Positions 37,715-47,062 of a DNA stretch of 64,000 nucleotides are shown here, piece after piece. A model generated the notes under the pieces. It was not told where the DNA came from, ran no database searches, and saw only the letters and a program-made list of their open reading frames with translations. The translations under genes and the position numbers were made by a program. The stretch covers positions 434,001 through 498,000 of the forward strand of contig NZ_CP044399.1 of the NCBI RefSeq assembly GCF_008931805.1, written 5' to 3'. This stretch comes from Moritella marina ATCC 15381 (lineage in GTDB: Bacteria > Pseudomonadota > Gammaproteobacteria > Enterobacterales > Moritellaceae). Numbering within the stretch: position 1 is the first letter of the stretch; each line of letters opens with the position of its first letter.

Positions 37715-38881
37715 TTAGCCGTTTAATGGGGATTTGTTTGCTTTCACGATGAACAGTAAGCCAATCATGGGGACGATGATGGCAGCGTAAGGGATCATGC
37801 TCGCGCCCATACTGCTATCAAGTACGATACCGCCAAGGATGCCGCCGAATGCGTTGGCCAAATTGAATGCCGAGATATTTGCTGTGGCCGCTAATTCTTG
37901 ACCTTCGCCACCGTGATTCATGACTCGAAGTTGCATTGCAGGTACATTGGCAAACGATGCGATGCCGAAGATAAATGCGGCGATGACAAAAAGAATTTTG
38001 TTATCAATAACTAGACCGACCAATACTAAGGAAAGGATCATGGCCACAGCCCAGAATAATGATGCTTTGTTGAGGTTTTTGTCTGCTGAACGGCTACCTA
38101 TGGTGTTACCTATGATGAGACCAAGACCGACAATCACTAAGATCCAAGTCACCGCATCTTCGCCATAACCAGTGATGTGCATCGCGATAGGCGCAATATA
38201 TCCATATAGCGTCATGAAACCAGACCATGCAAAAGCCATGATTGCTAGACTCAGTAATAACATCGGATTTTTGAATGCCATAAGCTGGGCTTTAATATTC
38301 TTAGCTTCGCCATGACCCGTTGATTTGATTGACATGAGAATGAAAACCATGGCCACTGCACCGAATGCAGCAACGGTCAGAAACGTGTTTTGCCAGCCGA
38401 ACTGTAGGCTGATCCAAGTACCAGCAGGTACACCGAGTACATTGGCCAAGGTTAGACCTGCGAACATTTGACCGACGGCACGACCAGCCATTTTTTCTGA
38501 TACCAGATTCGTCGCGACAACCGCGCCAATGCCATAAAATGGGCCTTGTACTAGTCCCGCAATGACACGGCTAACTAATAATAATTCGTAGGTTGGTGCT
38601 AAAGCGGATAGTATATTACCGAGAATAAACAGCAGCATTAAACCCGTCAGTACCGCTTTTTTATTAAAACGGGCTAAATATATCGTTAAAATCGGACCGC
38701 CAATGACGATGGCTAACGCATAGGCACTGATTAAGTAACCAGCCTGACCTTCTGTAATAGACAGCGATATAGCTATTTGCGGCAGAATACCGGCGATAAC
38801 AAACTCGGCGGTGCCAATCGCAAATGCGGCAAGTGTTAGTATCCAAACTTGGAAAGGCATTGTTTCTTTTTCGATCATCAT
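37715..38881 (-). CDS. MFS transporter, drug:H+ antiporter-1 type
   Basis: This 388-residue inner-membrane protein has twelve predicted helices of the DHA1 (AraJ/YdhP-like) group. TM1 reads VWILTLAAFAIGTAEFVIAGILPQIA, the typical start of this group, with the acidic residue in the first helix. The A-like motif between TM2 and TM3 is weak (LARFNKKAVL). A role in export of small toxic compounds is likely but the substrate is unknown. It is upstream of, and cotranscribed with, the old yellow enzyme gene, and divergent from a LysR regulator 108 bp away. Confidence 0.9.
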   Translation of the reverse strand: MMIEKETMPFQVWILTLAAFAIGTAEFVIAGILPQIAISLSITEGQAGYLISAYALAIVIGGPILTIYLARFNKKAVLTGLMLLFILGNILSALAPTYELLLVSRVIAGLVQGPFYGIGAVVATNLVSEKMAGRAVGQMFAGLTLANVLGVPAGTWISLQFGWQNTFLTVAAFGAVAMVFILMSIKSTGHGEAKNIKAQLMAFKNPMLLLSLAIMAFAWSGFMTLYGYIAPIAMHITGYGEDAVTWILVIVGLGLIIGNTIGSRSADKNLNKASLFWAVAMILSLVLVGLVIDNKILFVIAAFIFGIASFANVPAMQLRVMNHGGEGQELAATANISAFNLANAFGGILGGIVLDSSMGASMIPYAAIIVPMIGLLFIVKANKSPLNG

Positions 38882-38989
38882 GGTTATCTCTGTTTATAAT
38901 ATGCTGACTATTATATTCATTCGATTTATTTTGATAATTGAGTAAAATATGAAATCATTATTCGGATAAAATGAACAATAGGAGAGGGT

Positions 38990-39913
38990 ATGGATAAATT
39001 TTCTGATATGGCCATGTTTGTTAGTATTGTGAAACATCAAGGTTTGGCCGCAGCTGGGCGTGACATGGGGCTCTCTCCCGCGACAATGACCGCAAGACTA
39101 CAAGCATTAGAAGAAAGATATGCGGTGAAGTTATTGAATCGAACAACGCGGCATATTGCATTAACGGATGCTGGCGAGCTTTATTATCAGGCGGCGATGG
39201 AAATAATAGCCAGTGTCAATGAGACTGAGAACCGCTTACAAAATGTGGTTGAACAAGTGAAAGGTTCGCTCAAAATCTCGGCGCCAAAGGATATAGGTAA
39301 GCAATATATTTTGCCGATATTATCTGAGTTCTCTAAACGCTACCCTGATGTCGTGCCTTATTTATACCTCAATGATCGGATATCAAATATTGCTGAATCG
39401 GGGATTGATATCGTTATTCGTTATGGTGAACTGGCTGATAGTAGTCTTATATCAAGGCCGTTATCATCAAGTTGGCGAGTATTGTGCGCATCACCGGAAT
39501 ATTTAGCCAAGCGTGGTGTGCCGCTAACACCAGAAGCGTTAGTTGAGCATGATTGCTTGGTGATGTTGCGTGGTAACGAAGAGTTAAAGACTTGGCATTT
39601 CCAACAGCAAGAACATAAAACCACCATGACAGTGGCAGCAAAACGACTTTCTGATGATGGTGAAGTTATTAGGCAGTGGGCATTAGCTGGGGCTGGGATA
39701 GCACTAAAATCAATTGTGGATGTGCAAGACGATATTAATAGTGGGCGCCTTGTTACTGTGCTTGATGGTTATATGAAGAATTTTAATACCTCAAGGTCGG
39801 TATCAAGTGCTGATTTAAATGTGATTTATACCAGCAAGCAGTATCAGCCCAAACGCATTCGCTTGTTTCTGGATTTTTTGTTTGAGAGATTCAACGATAT
39901 GACTCAACAATAA
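38990..39913 (+). CDS. LysR-family transcription regulator
   Basis: This is a 307-residue regulator. The N-terminal winged HTH is MDKFSDMAMFVSIVKHQGLAAAGRDMGLSPATMTARLQALE (about 1-45), followed by the linker helix and a periplasmic-binding-protein-like effector domain from about residue 90. It is of the CrgA/AaeR-like type, which often controls oxidoreductase or efflux genes placed opposite. The 108-bp gap to the divergent MFS gene is AT-rich and could hold T-N11-A sites, but I could not single one out. It likely controls the MFS plus ene-reductase pair. Confidence 0.92.
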   Translation: MDKFSDMAMFVSIVKHQGLAAAGRDMGLSPATMTARLQALEERYAVKLLNRTTRHIALTDAGELYYQAAMEIIASVNETENRLQNVVEQVKGSLKISAPKDIGKQYILPILSEFSKRYPDVVPYLYLNDRISNIAESGIDIVIRYGELADSSLISRPLSSSWRVLCASPEYLAKRGVPLTPEALVEHDCLVMLRGNEELKTWHFQQQEHKTTMTVAAKRLSDDGEVIRQWALAGAGIALKSIVDVQDDINSGRLVTVLDGYMKNFNTSRSVSSADLNVIYTSKQYQPKRIRLFLDFLFERFNDMTQQ

Positions 39914-39950
39914 AGTTAAGCCGATAAATATATTGGTGATGATAATGAGG

Positions 39951-39967
39951 TGCACCAATACGGTGCA
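39951..39967. promoter_or_regulatory. NtrC-like binding site (also a possible LysR-gene terminator)
   Basis: TGCACC, AATAC and GGTGCA give a perfect match to the NtrC dyad TGCACC-N5-GGTGCA, centred about 180 bp before the predicted nasA start of transcription. The same stretch is part of a longer inverted repeat with AATAAT and ATTATT outer arms, so it could be a hairpin ending the LysR transcript. Both uses are possible. Confidence 0.55.
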
Positions 39968-40111
39968 CTTTATTATTTTAGCACTGTTTTAGTACTATTC
40001 TTGCGCTTAAAGCCTTTCTATTTTGGCAATAAAGTCATTCGCTACCCTTGCATCCGACTATCTAACCTTATTTTCCTGTGATTTTCAATTTGTTCTCTCT
40101 AAACGTTAGAC

Positions 40112-40129
40112 TTGGCTGGTTTTTTGCTT
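40112..40129 (+). promoter_or_regulatory. Predicted sigma-54 promoter of nasA
   Basis: TTGGCTGGTTTTTTGCTT carries GG (40114-40115), exactly ten bases, and GC (40126-40127), the invariant -24/-12 spacing of sigma-54 promoters. It is also close to the consensus TGGCACG-N4-TTGCW. It lies 39 bp before the nasA ATG, so nitrogen-limitation control through NtrC is likely. Confidence 0.75.
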
Positions 40130-40167
40130 TATTCCTTGGTAAGAACATGCGTAACCAAGGATGATAT

Positions 40168-42840
40168 ATGCAGAAATTAAAGCAGCAACCCAAGTGGGTT
40201 AAAACAACATGTCCTTATTGTGGTACCGGTTGTGGTGTCGAAGCGCAAGTAAACCAAGACAATTCAGTGACGATCCGTGGTGATGAATCACACCCGACCA
40301 ATTTAGGTAATCTTTGCTCAAAAGGATTAACGCTAGCCGATACCTTAGTCCCAGAAGGACGTCTTAGCGAATGTTATATTCGTGGCCAAGCGCAGAGTAT
40401 GGAAACCACCTTAAGCTATGTCGCTTCTTCATTTAATAAAGTCATCGCTGAACATGGCCCGGACGCCGTTGCCTTTTATGTATCAGGGCAGTTACTTACC
40501 GAAGACTATTATATTGCTAATAAATTGATGAAAGGGTTTATTGGCAGCAGTAATATCGACTCGAACTCACGCTTGTGTATGTCTTCTGCCGTTGTTGCGC
40601 ATAAGCGTGCCTTTGGTGAAGATGCAGTTCCCGCTTGCTATGGTGATATTGAAGCTGCCGAGCATATCTGTTTAGTCGGTTCGAATTTAGCTTGGTGTCA
40701 TCCTATTTTATTCCGCCGTATTAAACAGGCGAAAATGGCCAACCCGAATTTAAAAATTACCGTGATTGATCCACGTCGAACTGATACCTGTGATATTACC
40801 GATCTACATTTAGCCATTCGCCCGGGTACGGATGTGGCGCTGTATAATGGACTGTTGGAGTTTCTGGACCAAGAAAATGCTTGTGATCTTACCTATATTG
40901 CCGAGCATACGGAAGGATTTGAAGAGGCACTCAAATCAGCTTACCAATCAACACCAAGTTGGGAGGAGTTAGCCGCATTTTGTAACCTTGAACTCGATAC
41001 CATGTTGGCTTTTTTCCGTCGTTTTACCGATATCGATAAGACCCTCACCTTATTTAGCCAAGGGGTAAACCAGTCAACCAGTGGCACCAACAAAGTAAAC
41101 GCGATAATTAACTGTCACTTAGCCACAGGCCGTGTGGGTAAACCGGGGGCAAGTCCATTTTCTGTGACCGGTCAACCAAATGCCATGGGGGGCCGCGAAG
41201 TGGGTGGTCTTGCAAGCATGCTAGCGGCGCACATGGACTTTACGCCTGAGAGTCATGCTCTGGTGAGTGAGTTCTGGCATACCGATAAATTGGCCACAAA
41301 AAACGGTGCTAAAGCGATCGACATGTTTGATCAAGTGCATCAAGGTAAGATTAAAGCGATTTGGATCATGGGCACGAATCCGGTGGTGAGTTTGCCAGAT
41401 TCAGACAAAATACAGCAAGCGTTATTAAATTGTCCGCTGGTGGTGGTGTCTGACTGCATTGCCAAGTCAGATACCATTGCGTGCGCTGATGTACTACTAC
41501 CAGCTCAAGGCTGGGGGGAAAAAACCGGTACAGTAACCAATTCAGAACGTTGTATATCACGTCAACGTGGTTTTCTACCGAGTGTTGGTGAGGCAAAAGC
41601 GGATTGGTGGTTATTAGCAGAAGTCGCCAAACGCATGGGCTTTACCAAAGACTTTAGTTTTGAGTCAGAGGCTGATGTGTTTGCTGAATATGCACAAATG
41701 ACTGGCTTTAAACAAGATGCTTTGCCAAGGGGTTTAGATATTGCGGTATTGGCTGATCAAGATTATGACCAGCATAAACCGATGCAGTGGCCGATAAAAG
41801 GCAACAAGTCACAAGCGCGATTATTCACCGATGGGCATTTTTCGACGCCGTCAGGTAAAGCTAACTTTATTGCGCTTTACCACAAATCAGCAGCAAGTTC
41901 AGTCTGCCAAGATTATCCGATGATCTTAAATACCGGTCGTAATCGAGATCAGTGGCATAGTATGAGTCGTACTGGTTTAGCCACCAAGCTTAATGGCCAT
42001 ATGCCTGAGCCGTTATTGTCGATTAACCCGCAAGACTTAACAGAACGTGGGATTACCGATGGCAGCTTGGTTGCAGTTGAAAGTTTACAAGGTAAGTTAT
42101 TAGTACGTGCGCATGCGACTGTGAGTCAAAACCCAGGTGAGTTATTTTTACCTATTCACTGGAGTCGTCAAAATGCCAGTGCCGGGGCTATATCCAGCTT
42201 AGTCGCAGGGCATACAGATCCATTATCGGGGCAGCCAGAAAACAAATATACGCCAGTGAGTGTCAGTGCATGGTCACATGCATCGCGTGCAGCACTATGG
42301 AGTCAACGTCGTCTGCAAGTGGCTAAAATATTGCCTATGGTGGATTACTGGATTGAGCGTCGTTTAGAACAGGGGTTTTTATATTATCTTGCCAGTGTTG
42401 CAGAGCCAGCTGAATTCTTCCAACAATTAAAACTCGCTCTACATAACAGCTATATGACTAAGCAAGTTGATTACGAGAATGTGGCAGAGCAGAAATACCG
42501 TTTTGCCATGAGTTTTCAAGAAAACCTTGATATTAGTTTAATGGTGACGCCTGCTAGCGATGTGGATGATGATTCTTGGTTAGCTAGTTTAACCTTGTTA
42601 ATGCCTGATGTTGGTTTACGTGCCACGTTAAAAGGCGAAGCGAAAACACCGCCAAGTCGTATGGTATGTGCTTGTCATCAAGTGACAGAATACGACATTA
42701 TTGAAGCTGTGAAAGCAGGTGCTGATACGGTGGCTGCTGTGGGTGGCTGCAGTAAAGCGGGTACTGGGTGTGGCTCTTGTATACCTGAAATCAAGCGAGT
42801 CATGGCAAGTTGTAACATTGAAGTTTCGTTAGTGGATTAA
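40168..42840 (+). CDS. nasA: Assimilatory nitrate reductase, catalytic subunit
   Basis: This cytoplasmic molybdopterin enzyme of 890 residues reduces nitrate to nitrite for nitrogen assimilation. The N-terminal [4Fe-4S] site is CPYCGTGCGVEAQV with a later LCSKG (about residues 15-50). The Mo-bis-MGD domains follow (SNIDSNSRLCMSSAV, TVIDPRRTDT, GVNQSTSGTNKVNAI, GREVGGLASM). The C-terminus has a BFD-like [2Fe-2S] domain, CACHQVTEYDIIEAVKAG then GCGSC (about 833-880), as in the Klebsiella-type NasA. There is no Tat signal, which agrees with an assimilatory enzyme. No nitrite reductase, nitrate transporter or electron-transfer subunit gene is adjacent, so these must lie elsewhere. Confidence 0.94.
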   Translation: MQKLKQQPKWVKTTCPYCGTGCGVEAQVNQDNSVTIRGDESHPTNLGNLCSKGLTLADTLVPEGRLSECYIRGQAQSMETTLSYVASSFNKVIAEHGPDAVAFYVSGQLLTEDYYIANKLMKGFIGSSNIDSNSRLCMSSAVVAHKRAFGEDAVPACYGDIEAAEHICLVGSNLAWCHPILFRRIKQAKMANPNLKITVIDPRRTDTCDITDLHLAIRPGTDVALYNGLLEFLDQENACDLTYIAEHTEGFEEALKSAYQSTPSWEELAAFCNLELDTMLAFFRRFTDIDKTLTLFSQGVNQSTSGTNKVNAIINCHLATGRVGKPGASPFSVTGQPNAMGGREVGGLASMLAAHMDFTPESHALVSEFWHTDKLATKNGAKAIDMFDQVHQGKIKAIWIMGTNPVVSLPDSDKIQQALLNCPLVVVSDCIAKSDTIACADVLLPAQGWGEKTGTVTNSERCISRQRGFLPSVGEAKADWWLLAEVAKRMGFTKDFSFESEADVFAEYAQMTGFKQDALPRGLDIAVLADQDYDQHKPMQWPIKGNKSQARLFTDGHFSTPSGKANFIALYHKSAASSVCQDYPMILNTGRNRDQWHSMSRTGLATKLNGHMPEPLLSINPQDLTERGITDGSLVAVESLQGKLLVRAHATVSQNPGELFLPIHWSRQNASAGAISSLVAGHTDPLSGQPENKYTPVSVSAWSHASRAALWSQRRLQVAKILPMVDYWIERRLEQGFLYYLASVAEPAEFFQQLKLALHNSYMTKQVDYENVAEQKYRFAMSFQENLDISLMVTPASDVDDDSWLASLTLLMPDVGLRATLKGEAKTPPSRMVCACHQVTEYDIIEAVKAGADTVAAVGGCSKAGTGCGSCIPEIKRVMASCNIEVSLVD

Positions 42841-42858
42841 GTACTATTAATTTAGGAA

Positions 42859-42890
42859 ATAGGCATTAAGCATGACCGCTTAATGCCTAT
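42859..42890. terminator. Hairpin between nasA and the trhA-like gene
   Basis: ATAGGCATTAAGC and GCTTAATGCCTAT form a perfect 13-bp stem with a 6-nt loop between convergent genes. There is little T after it. Confidence 0.7.
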
Positions 42891-42894
42891 GGCT

Positions 42895-43599
42895 TTAGTG
42901 ATTAGCTGGCAGAACATAAAGGTAAATAGTGACAAAATGACAAGCACTACCGAGTAATACGAAGATATGCCAGATAGCGTGGTTATACGGGATACGCTTA
43001 TTGGCATAGAAAATGGCGCCAATTGAATAAGCAAGCCCGCCGGCAAACAACCAGTACAGCGCGCCAGTATCTAACTTACCTAATAACTCATCGCCTGCAA
43101 AGACAATTAACCAGCCCATAATAAGGTAGAAAAATAACGATATTTTTTTAAAGCGTTCAGCCCAATAGAGCTTGGCGATAATGCCAAAGATTGCCATTGA
43201 CCAGACAATTGCAAAGATACTCCAACCGAGCGTACCGCGTAGTTCAATCAAGAGTAATGGCGTATAAGTCCCTGCTATCAGCAAGAAAATGGCACAGTGG
43301 TCGAGTGTTTTTAATTTCGCTTTTATCGCCGGATTCGTGGCGTAATGATAAGCGCTTGAGGCAAAAAACAATAAAAACATCGAAATGCCATAAATACTAA
43401 AGCTGGCAATGCGCCAAGGGTCAGCTTGTGCGATTGACGGTATTAATAGTGCGATTAGGGCGGCAATACTGAGTAAGGCACCAAGGAGATGCGACCAGGT
43501 GTTTGCTGCTTCTTCTTTTACACTATAGGGTGCGGTAACTGTATCTGCCGTTGCGATTATCGCTGTCGGACTTGTTATCGCTGTAGCACTTTGTGACAT
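42895..43599 (-). CDS. trhA: PAQR-family membrane protein TrhA (hemolysin III type)
   Basis: This is a 234-residue protein with seven membrane helices. The PAQR metal-site residues are seen in FFASSAYHYATNP (first His), LDHCAIFLLIAGTYTPLLL (Asp-His) and HAIWHIFVLLGSACHF (last His pair). E. coli TrhA (YqfA) affects membrane-energy homeostasis; the old name hemolysin III is not evidence of toxicity. The N-terminus (about 30 residues, Thr/Ala-rich) is longer than in E. coli. It is a single gene, convergent with nasA. Confidence 0.9.
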   Translation of the reverse strand: MSQSATAITSPTAIIATADTVTAPYSVKEEAANTWSHLLGALLSIAALIALLIPSIAQADPWRIASFSIYGISMFLLFFASSAYHYATNPAIKAKLKTLDHCAIFLLIAGTYTPLLLIELRGTLGWSIFAIVWSMAIFGIIAKLYWAERFKKISLFFYLIMGWLIVFAGDELLGKLDTGALYWLFAGGLAYSIGAIFYANKRIPYNHAIWHIFVLLGSACHFVTIYLYVLPANH

Positions 43600-43841
43600 A
43601 CATTATCCTATCATTAAGTTGTCTTACCAGTTAGGCGTACAAGTGTACGCTTAAAATATTTCAATTTAAAGTGAATATATCTATTGTATTGCTTTTTAGT
43701 ATTAGGAAAGGGTTAAATTAGTAAAATTAAGTTTTATAATCAATACTATATAGTTAAAGTGCTATTTATACTTAAGTTACTTTTTATTGATAGCGTTGTT
43801 TCTGATTGATGGCGCTGTAGTACATATTGCAGAGGGTCGTA

Positions 43842-44798
43842 ATGGCAGAATTTAGAGGGGTAGTTAAAAAAGTCATTTGGGGCTTATTGATTACTGGCAT
43901 GATTGCAGTGATCGGCCATCTATATTGGTCAAGACCGCTGGATAATTACCCGGTACTTGATATAGAAATACAAAGCACCCTGCAAGACAGGGTACAAGAA
44001 AGCTCTGCGTTGGCACGGTTTAGCGGCCAAACATGGACGACGAATGACAGTGGTGATGGCGCTAATTTATATCAAATAGATGAACAAACAGGGCAAGTAC
44101 TTAAGCAGGTACACATTGATGATGCTATCAGTTATGACTGGGAATCATTAGCGCAAGACGAAGGCAATATCTTTATCATGGATTGTGGAAATAATCATGG
44201 TACCCGGGATAGTCGCAGCATTATCAGTGTTGATACAGAGACGTTAATGCAAGCTGGTGATGGTGAGAGCATTGCAGCGGTTAATACCGCACGCTTTTCG
44301 ATGGCAGATAAACCAGATACAGCATTAACCAGTTACATGCACGATTATGATTGCGAAGCCGCAACTGTAGTGGAACAGGAATTATGGGTATTAAGTAAAA
44401 ACTGGAGCGATTTACACAGCCGTTTGTATCGAATGGACTTAGTCGATATTAATAACAGTGCAGCTAAGCACAGTGTTATAGAGGTCATTCCCGCACAAAC
44501 TTTGAATGTCGATGGGTTGATCACGGCGGCAGATTATAATGCTGAAACCGCGCAATTGGTATTACTTGGATATGATAGTAACTTGGTTTACAAACACCCT
44601 TTTATTTGGGTTGTGCCGATTAACAACAATAACTTAAATTGGGATATGGCAAAGCGCTTTAATCTCTCTCTTTATGGACAGTGGGAGAGTATTATCTGGC
44701 AAGGTGATAATCAGTTGTTACTTACTGCAGAAGCGAGTTTCGGAACTGCTGCTCGTGTTGGAGTTGTGACGTTAACGTCATCAACAGTATTAGATTAA
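43842..44798 (+). CDS. Membrane-anchored beta-propeller-like protein of unknown function
   Basis: I do not recognise a named family. The product has 318 residues from ATG 43842 (the GAGGG ribosome site fits this ATG; a TTG 15 bp earlier is in frame). One N-terminal membrane helix (VKKVIWGLLITGMIAVIGHLYW) anchors a periplasmic or external domain. Repeated patterns such as WTTNDSGDGANLYQIDEQTGQV, YDWESLAQDEGNIFIMDCGNN and WESIIWQGDNQLLLTAE recall propeller proteins of the SdiA-regulated/NHL kind, in which each blade starts with a D or N-rich turn. It stands alone before epmC. Confidence 0.65.
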   Translation: MAEFRGVVKKVIWGLLITGMIAVIGHLYWSRPLDNYPVLDIEIQSTLQDRVQESSALARFSGQTWTTNDSGDGANLYQIDEQTGQVLKQVHIDDAISYDWESLAQDEGNIFIMDCGNNHGTRDSRSIISVDTETLMQAGDGESIAAVNTARFSMADKPDTALTSYMHDYDCEAATVVEQELWVLSKNWSDLHSRLYRMDLVDINNSAAKHSVIEVIPAQTLNVDGLITAADYNAETAQLVLLGYDSNLVYKHPFIWVVPINNNNLNWDMAKRFNLSLYGQWESIIWQGDNQLLLTAEASFGTAARVGVVTLTSSTVLD

Positions 44799-44934
44799 TA
44801 TCGCGTAAAGGAGTATTCTACTAGCGAAAATTACCGATTTGAGCGCGATATATTAGCGGACATACCACTACCATAGGGGTATAATCCTGCTCATTAAATA
44901 GTGCTCAGTAATTCCAAAATTAGCTAGGCGCAGT

Positions 44935-45573
44935 ATGCAAGACGATTTAAAAGACTTATCAGCAAACAATTTATTAGTAAGCAACTCCTCAGTAAACGAT
45001 GAGCTGCAGCATCAATATCAAGATTTAATTGCTGTTTTTAACCATACGTTTGCACGCGAATTTAATACCCAATTAGTCAAAGGTGATGATGAGCCGATTT
45101 ACATGCCGGCGCATACTGACTTTGAACAATATGTTAGTTGTGAGCATCACCGTATTATTTTTGCCCATGGTTTTTTTGCCAGTGGTCTGCATGAAATTTC
45201 ACATTGGTTAGTCGCGGGATTAGCGCGTCATCAATTAGTAGATTTTGGTTATTGGTATATTGCTGACGGGCGTAATGCGCAGCAGCAAGCAGAGTTTGAA
45301 AAAGTCGAGATTGTACCGCAGGCGATTGAATGGATTATTTGTGTTGCCACGGGATTTCAATTTCGCGTTAGTGCCGACAATTTAGCTGATATTGTGATTG
45401 ACCGATTGGCTTTTCAACACAAGATCCACGATCAAGTACGTTTATATTTAGAAAACGGTTTATCAGCGAGAACGCAAGCGTTAGTGACAGCACTACAAGT
45501 ATTTTATAATACTAAGCCGTTGGTATTAGAAGATTTTGATTATCGAGGTATGTATGAACGTGAAGCCGTTTAA
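44935..45573 (+). CDS. epmC: Elongation factor P hydroxylase EpmC (YfcM)
   Basis: This is a 212-residue enzyme that hydroxylates the beta-lysylated lysine of elongation factor P. The diagnostic sequences are IIFAHGFFASGLHEISHWLVAG (metal-type histidines, about residues 73-93), FGYWYIADGRNAQQQAEFEKVEIVPQAIEW (about 104-133) and CVATGFQFRVSADNL. It overlaps the next gene by 20 bp, and yfcL follows that. In E. coli yfcM and yfcL are also neighbours, so the context supports the call. The epmA, epmB and efp genes are not in this window. Confidence 0.92.
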   Translation: MQDDLKDLSANNLLVSNSSVNDELQHQYQDLIAVFNHTFAREFNTQLVKGDDEPIYMPAHTDFEQYVSCEHHRIIFAHGFFASGLHEISHWLVAGLARHQLVDFGYWYIADGRNAQQQAEFEKVEIVPQAIEWIICVATGFQFRVSADNLADIVIDRLAFQHKIHDQVRLYLENGLSARTQALVTALQVFYNTKPLVLEDFDYRGMYEREAV

Positions 45574-46687
45574 GCTGGAGATTATTATTAACCCCGTTGC
45601 AGGTGTTGGTGGTAGTGTCGCGTTAAAAGGCAGTGATAATGTCGCTCAGCAAGCGCTTAGTTTAGGTGCTATACCGCAAGCCAATAATCGCATGTTACAA
45701 GCATTAGGTCAGTTTGCAGATCTTGCGCCGCGTTTCAGCATTGTAACTGCGGGTGGAGAAATGGGTGAGCGTTGCAGTTTAGAATTAGGCCTTAATGTGA
45801 CGGTGGTGTATCGACCAGCGAATGACTCGACCACAGAGCAAGATACTTATGCTGCGGTTGAAGCATTATTAGCCCAAGATATAGATTTGTTATTGTTTGC
45901 TGGTGGTGATGGTACTGCGCGTAATATTTGTGCGACGATCAATGATGTCGTGCCAGTATTAGGCGTACCAGCAGGCTGCAAGATCCATTCAGGTGTTTAT
46001 GGTGTCACGCCAAAAGCCGCTGGTTGTGTGGTTCGTCGGTTGATTTTAGGCGAACTGGTTACCTTAGCTGATGCTGATGTGATGGATATTGATGAAGTTG
46101 CATTTCGTCAAGGTACTGTAAAAGCGAAGCGTTATGGCGAAATGATGGTGCCGAGCGATTTACGTTATGTACAAAGCGTAAAAATGGGCGGTATTGAATC
46201 AGATGAGTTAGTACTTACAGATATAGCTGCTGATGTCATGGCAGATATGGAAGATGAATATTATATTATGGGGTCTGGGTCGACAGTGGCATTTGCCATG
46301 GCCGAATTAGGACTCGATAATACCTTATTAGGTGTTGATGTTGTCCATCAGCATGAATTGATTGCTGCAGACCAAACGGCAGCGCAATTAATCGCGTTGA
46401 CACAAGATAAGCCGTGTAAATTAGTGATCACCTTAATCGGTGGTCAGGGGCATATTTTTGGTCGTGGTAATCAACAACTGTCGCCGCAGTTGATTAAACA
46501 AATCGGTAAAGAAAATATTATTGTGTTGGCAACCAAAACGAAGTTGTCGGCATTAGCAGGACGTCCCTTAATCGTAGACACGGGGGATGTTGAATTAGAC
46601 CAAGCATTATCAGGTTTTATTCGAGTAACCACAGGTTATCGTGATTACATCATGTATCGTGTCGCCAACCCAGAATATGAGGATTAA
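45554..46687 (+). CDS. ATP-NAD kinase family protein (COG3199 type)
   Basis: This is a 377-residue protein from ATG 45554 (MNVKPFKLEIIINPVAGVGG). The NAD-kinase/diacylglycerol-kinase fold is shown by LLFAGGDGTARNI (GGDGT, about residues 115-127) and by VLGVPAGCKIHSGVYGVTPKAAG soon after. It belongs to the group called ATP-NAD kinase-like, separate from the essential NadK. Members may phosphorylate NAD or a related molecule, but the substrate is not established. It starts 20 bp inside the end of epmC and ends 3 bp before yfcL, so the three form one operon. Confidence 0.85.
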   Translation: MNVKPFKLEIIINPVAGVGGSVALKGSDNVAQQALSLGAIPQANNRMLQALGQFADLAPRFSIVTAGGEMGERCSLELGLNVTVVYRPANDSTTEQDTYAAVEALLAQDIDLLLFAGGDGTARNICATINDVVPVLGVPAGCKIHSGVYGVTPKAAGCVVRRLILGELVTLADADVMDIDEVAFRQGTVKAKRYGEMMVPSDLRYVQSVKMGGIESDELVLTDIAADVMADMEDEYYIMGSGSTVAFAMAELGLDNTLLGVDVVHQHELIAADQTAAQLIALTQDKPCKLVITLIGGQGHIFGRGNQQLSPQLIKQIGKENIIVLATKTKLSALAGRPLIVDTGDVELDQALSGFIRVTTGYRDYIMYRVANPEYED

Positions 46688-46690
46688 TCA

Positions 46691-46960
46691 TTGTCTAAAC
46701 CTACTTATCAAAGCAAGCTAATGGAAAAGCTTGATGGATTTGTAGAACAAGGAACGTCGGATCAACTATTTGCGGCCCAATATTTACACGGCCACGTTAC
46801 TTTTGCTACGGCAAAGTGCGAAAATATAGGTAAAATTTATCCCCACGACATTAAATTTCAAGTCGTGCATAGCTTACGAGACGCTCTGGTTTCAAATGAG
46901 TTAACCCCTCAGAAACAAGCGCTGGTACTCGGCATGTGGGATGATATCAATAAACATTGA
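46691..46960 (+). CDS. yfcL: YfcL family protein
   Basis: This is a small 89-residue protein similar to E. coli YfcL, recognised by YQSKLMEKLDGFVEQGTSDQLFAAQYLHGH near the start and by SLRDALVSNELTPQKQALVLGMWDD at the end. It begins at TTG 46691, since the first in-frame ATG would remove 11 conserved residues. No function is known. It is the last gene of the epmC operon and is followed by a good terminator. Confidence 0.85.
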   Translation: MSKPTYQSKLMEKLDGFVEQGTSDQLFAAQYLHGHVTFATAKCENIGKIYPHDIKFQVVHSLRDALVSNELTPQKQALVLGMWDDINKH

Positions 46961-47033
46961 TATTCGATTAAATGATTATGAACATTCAGCTATTTAATGC
47001 GTGTAATGACAAATTAAAGTGGCATATCATTTT

Positions 47034-47062
47034 AAACCAGTAATCTGATTACTGGTTTTTTT
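47034..47062 (+). terminator. Terminator of the epmC operon
   Basis: AAACCAGTAAT and ATTACTGGTTT form an 11-bp stem with a short CTG loop and a following T run. Confidence 0.9.

Noticed and set aside
42895-43599. Hemolysin or toxin function for the hemolysin III-type gene
   Set aside because: PAQR/TrhA proteins are membrane homeostasis factors; the old name does not show cytolytic activity.
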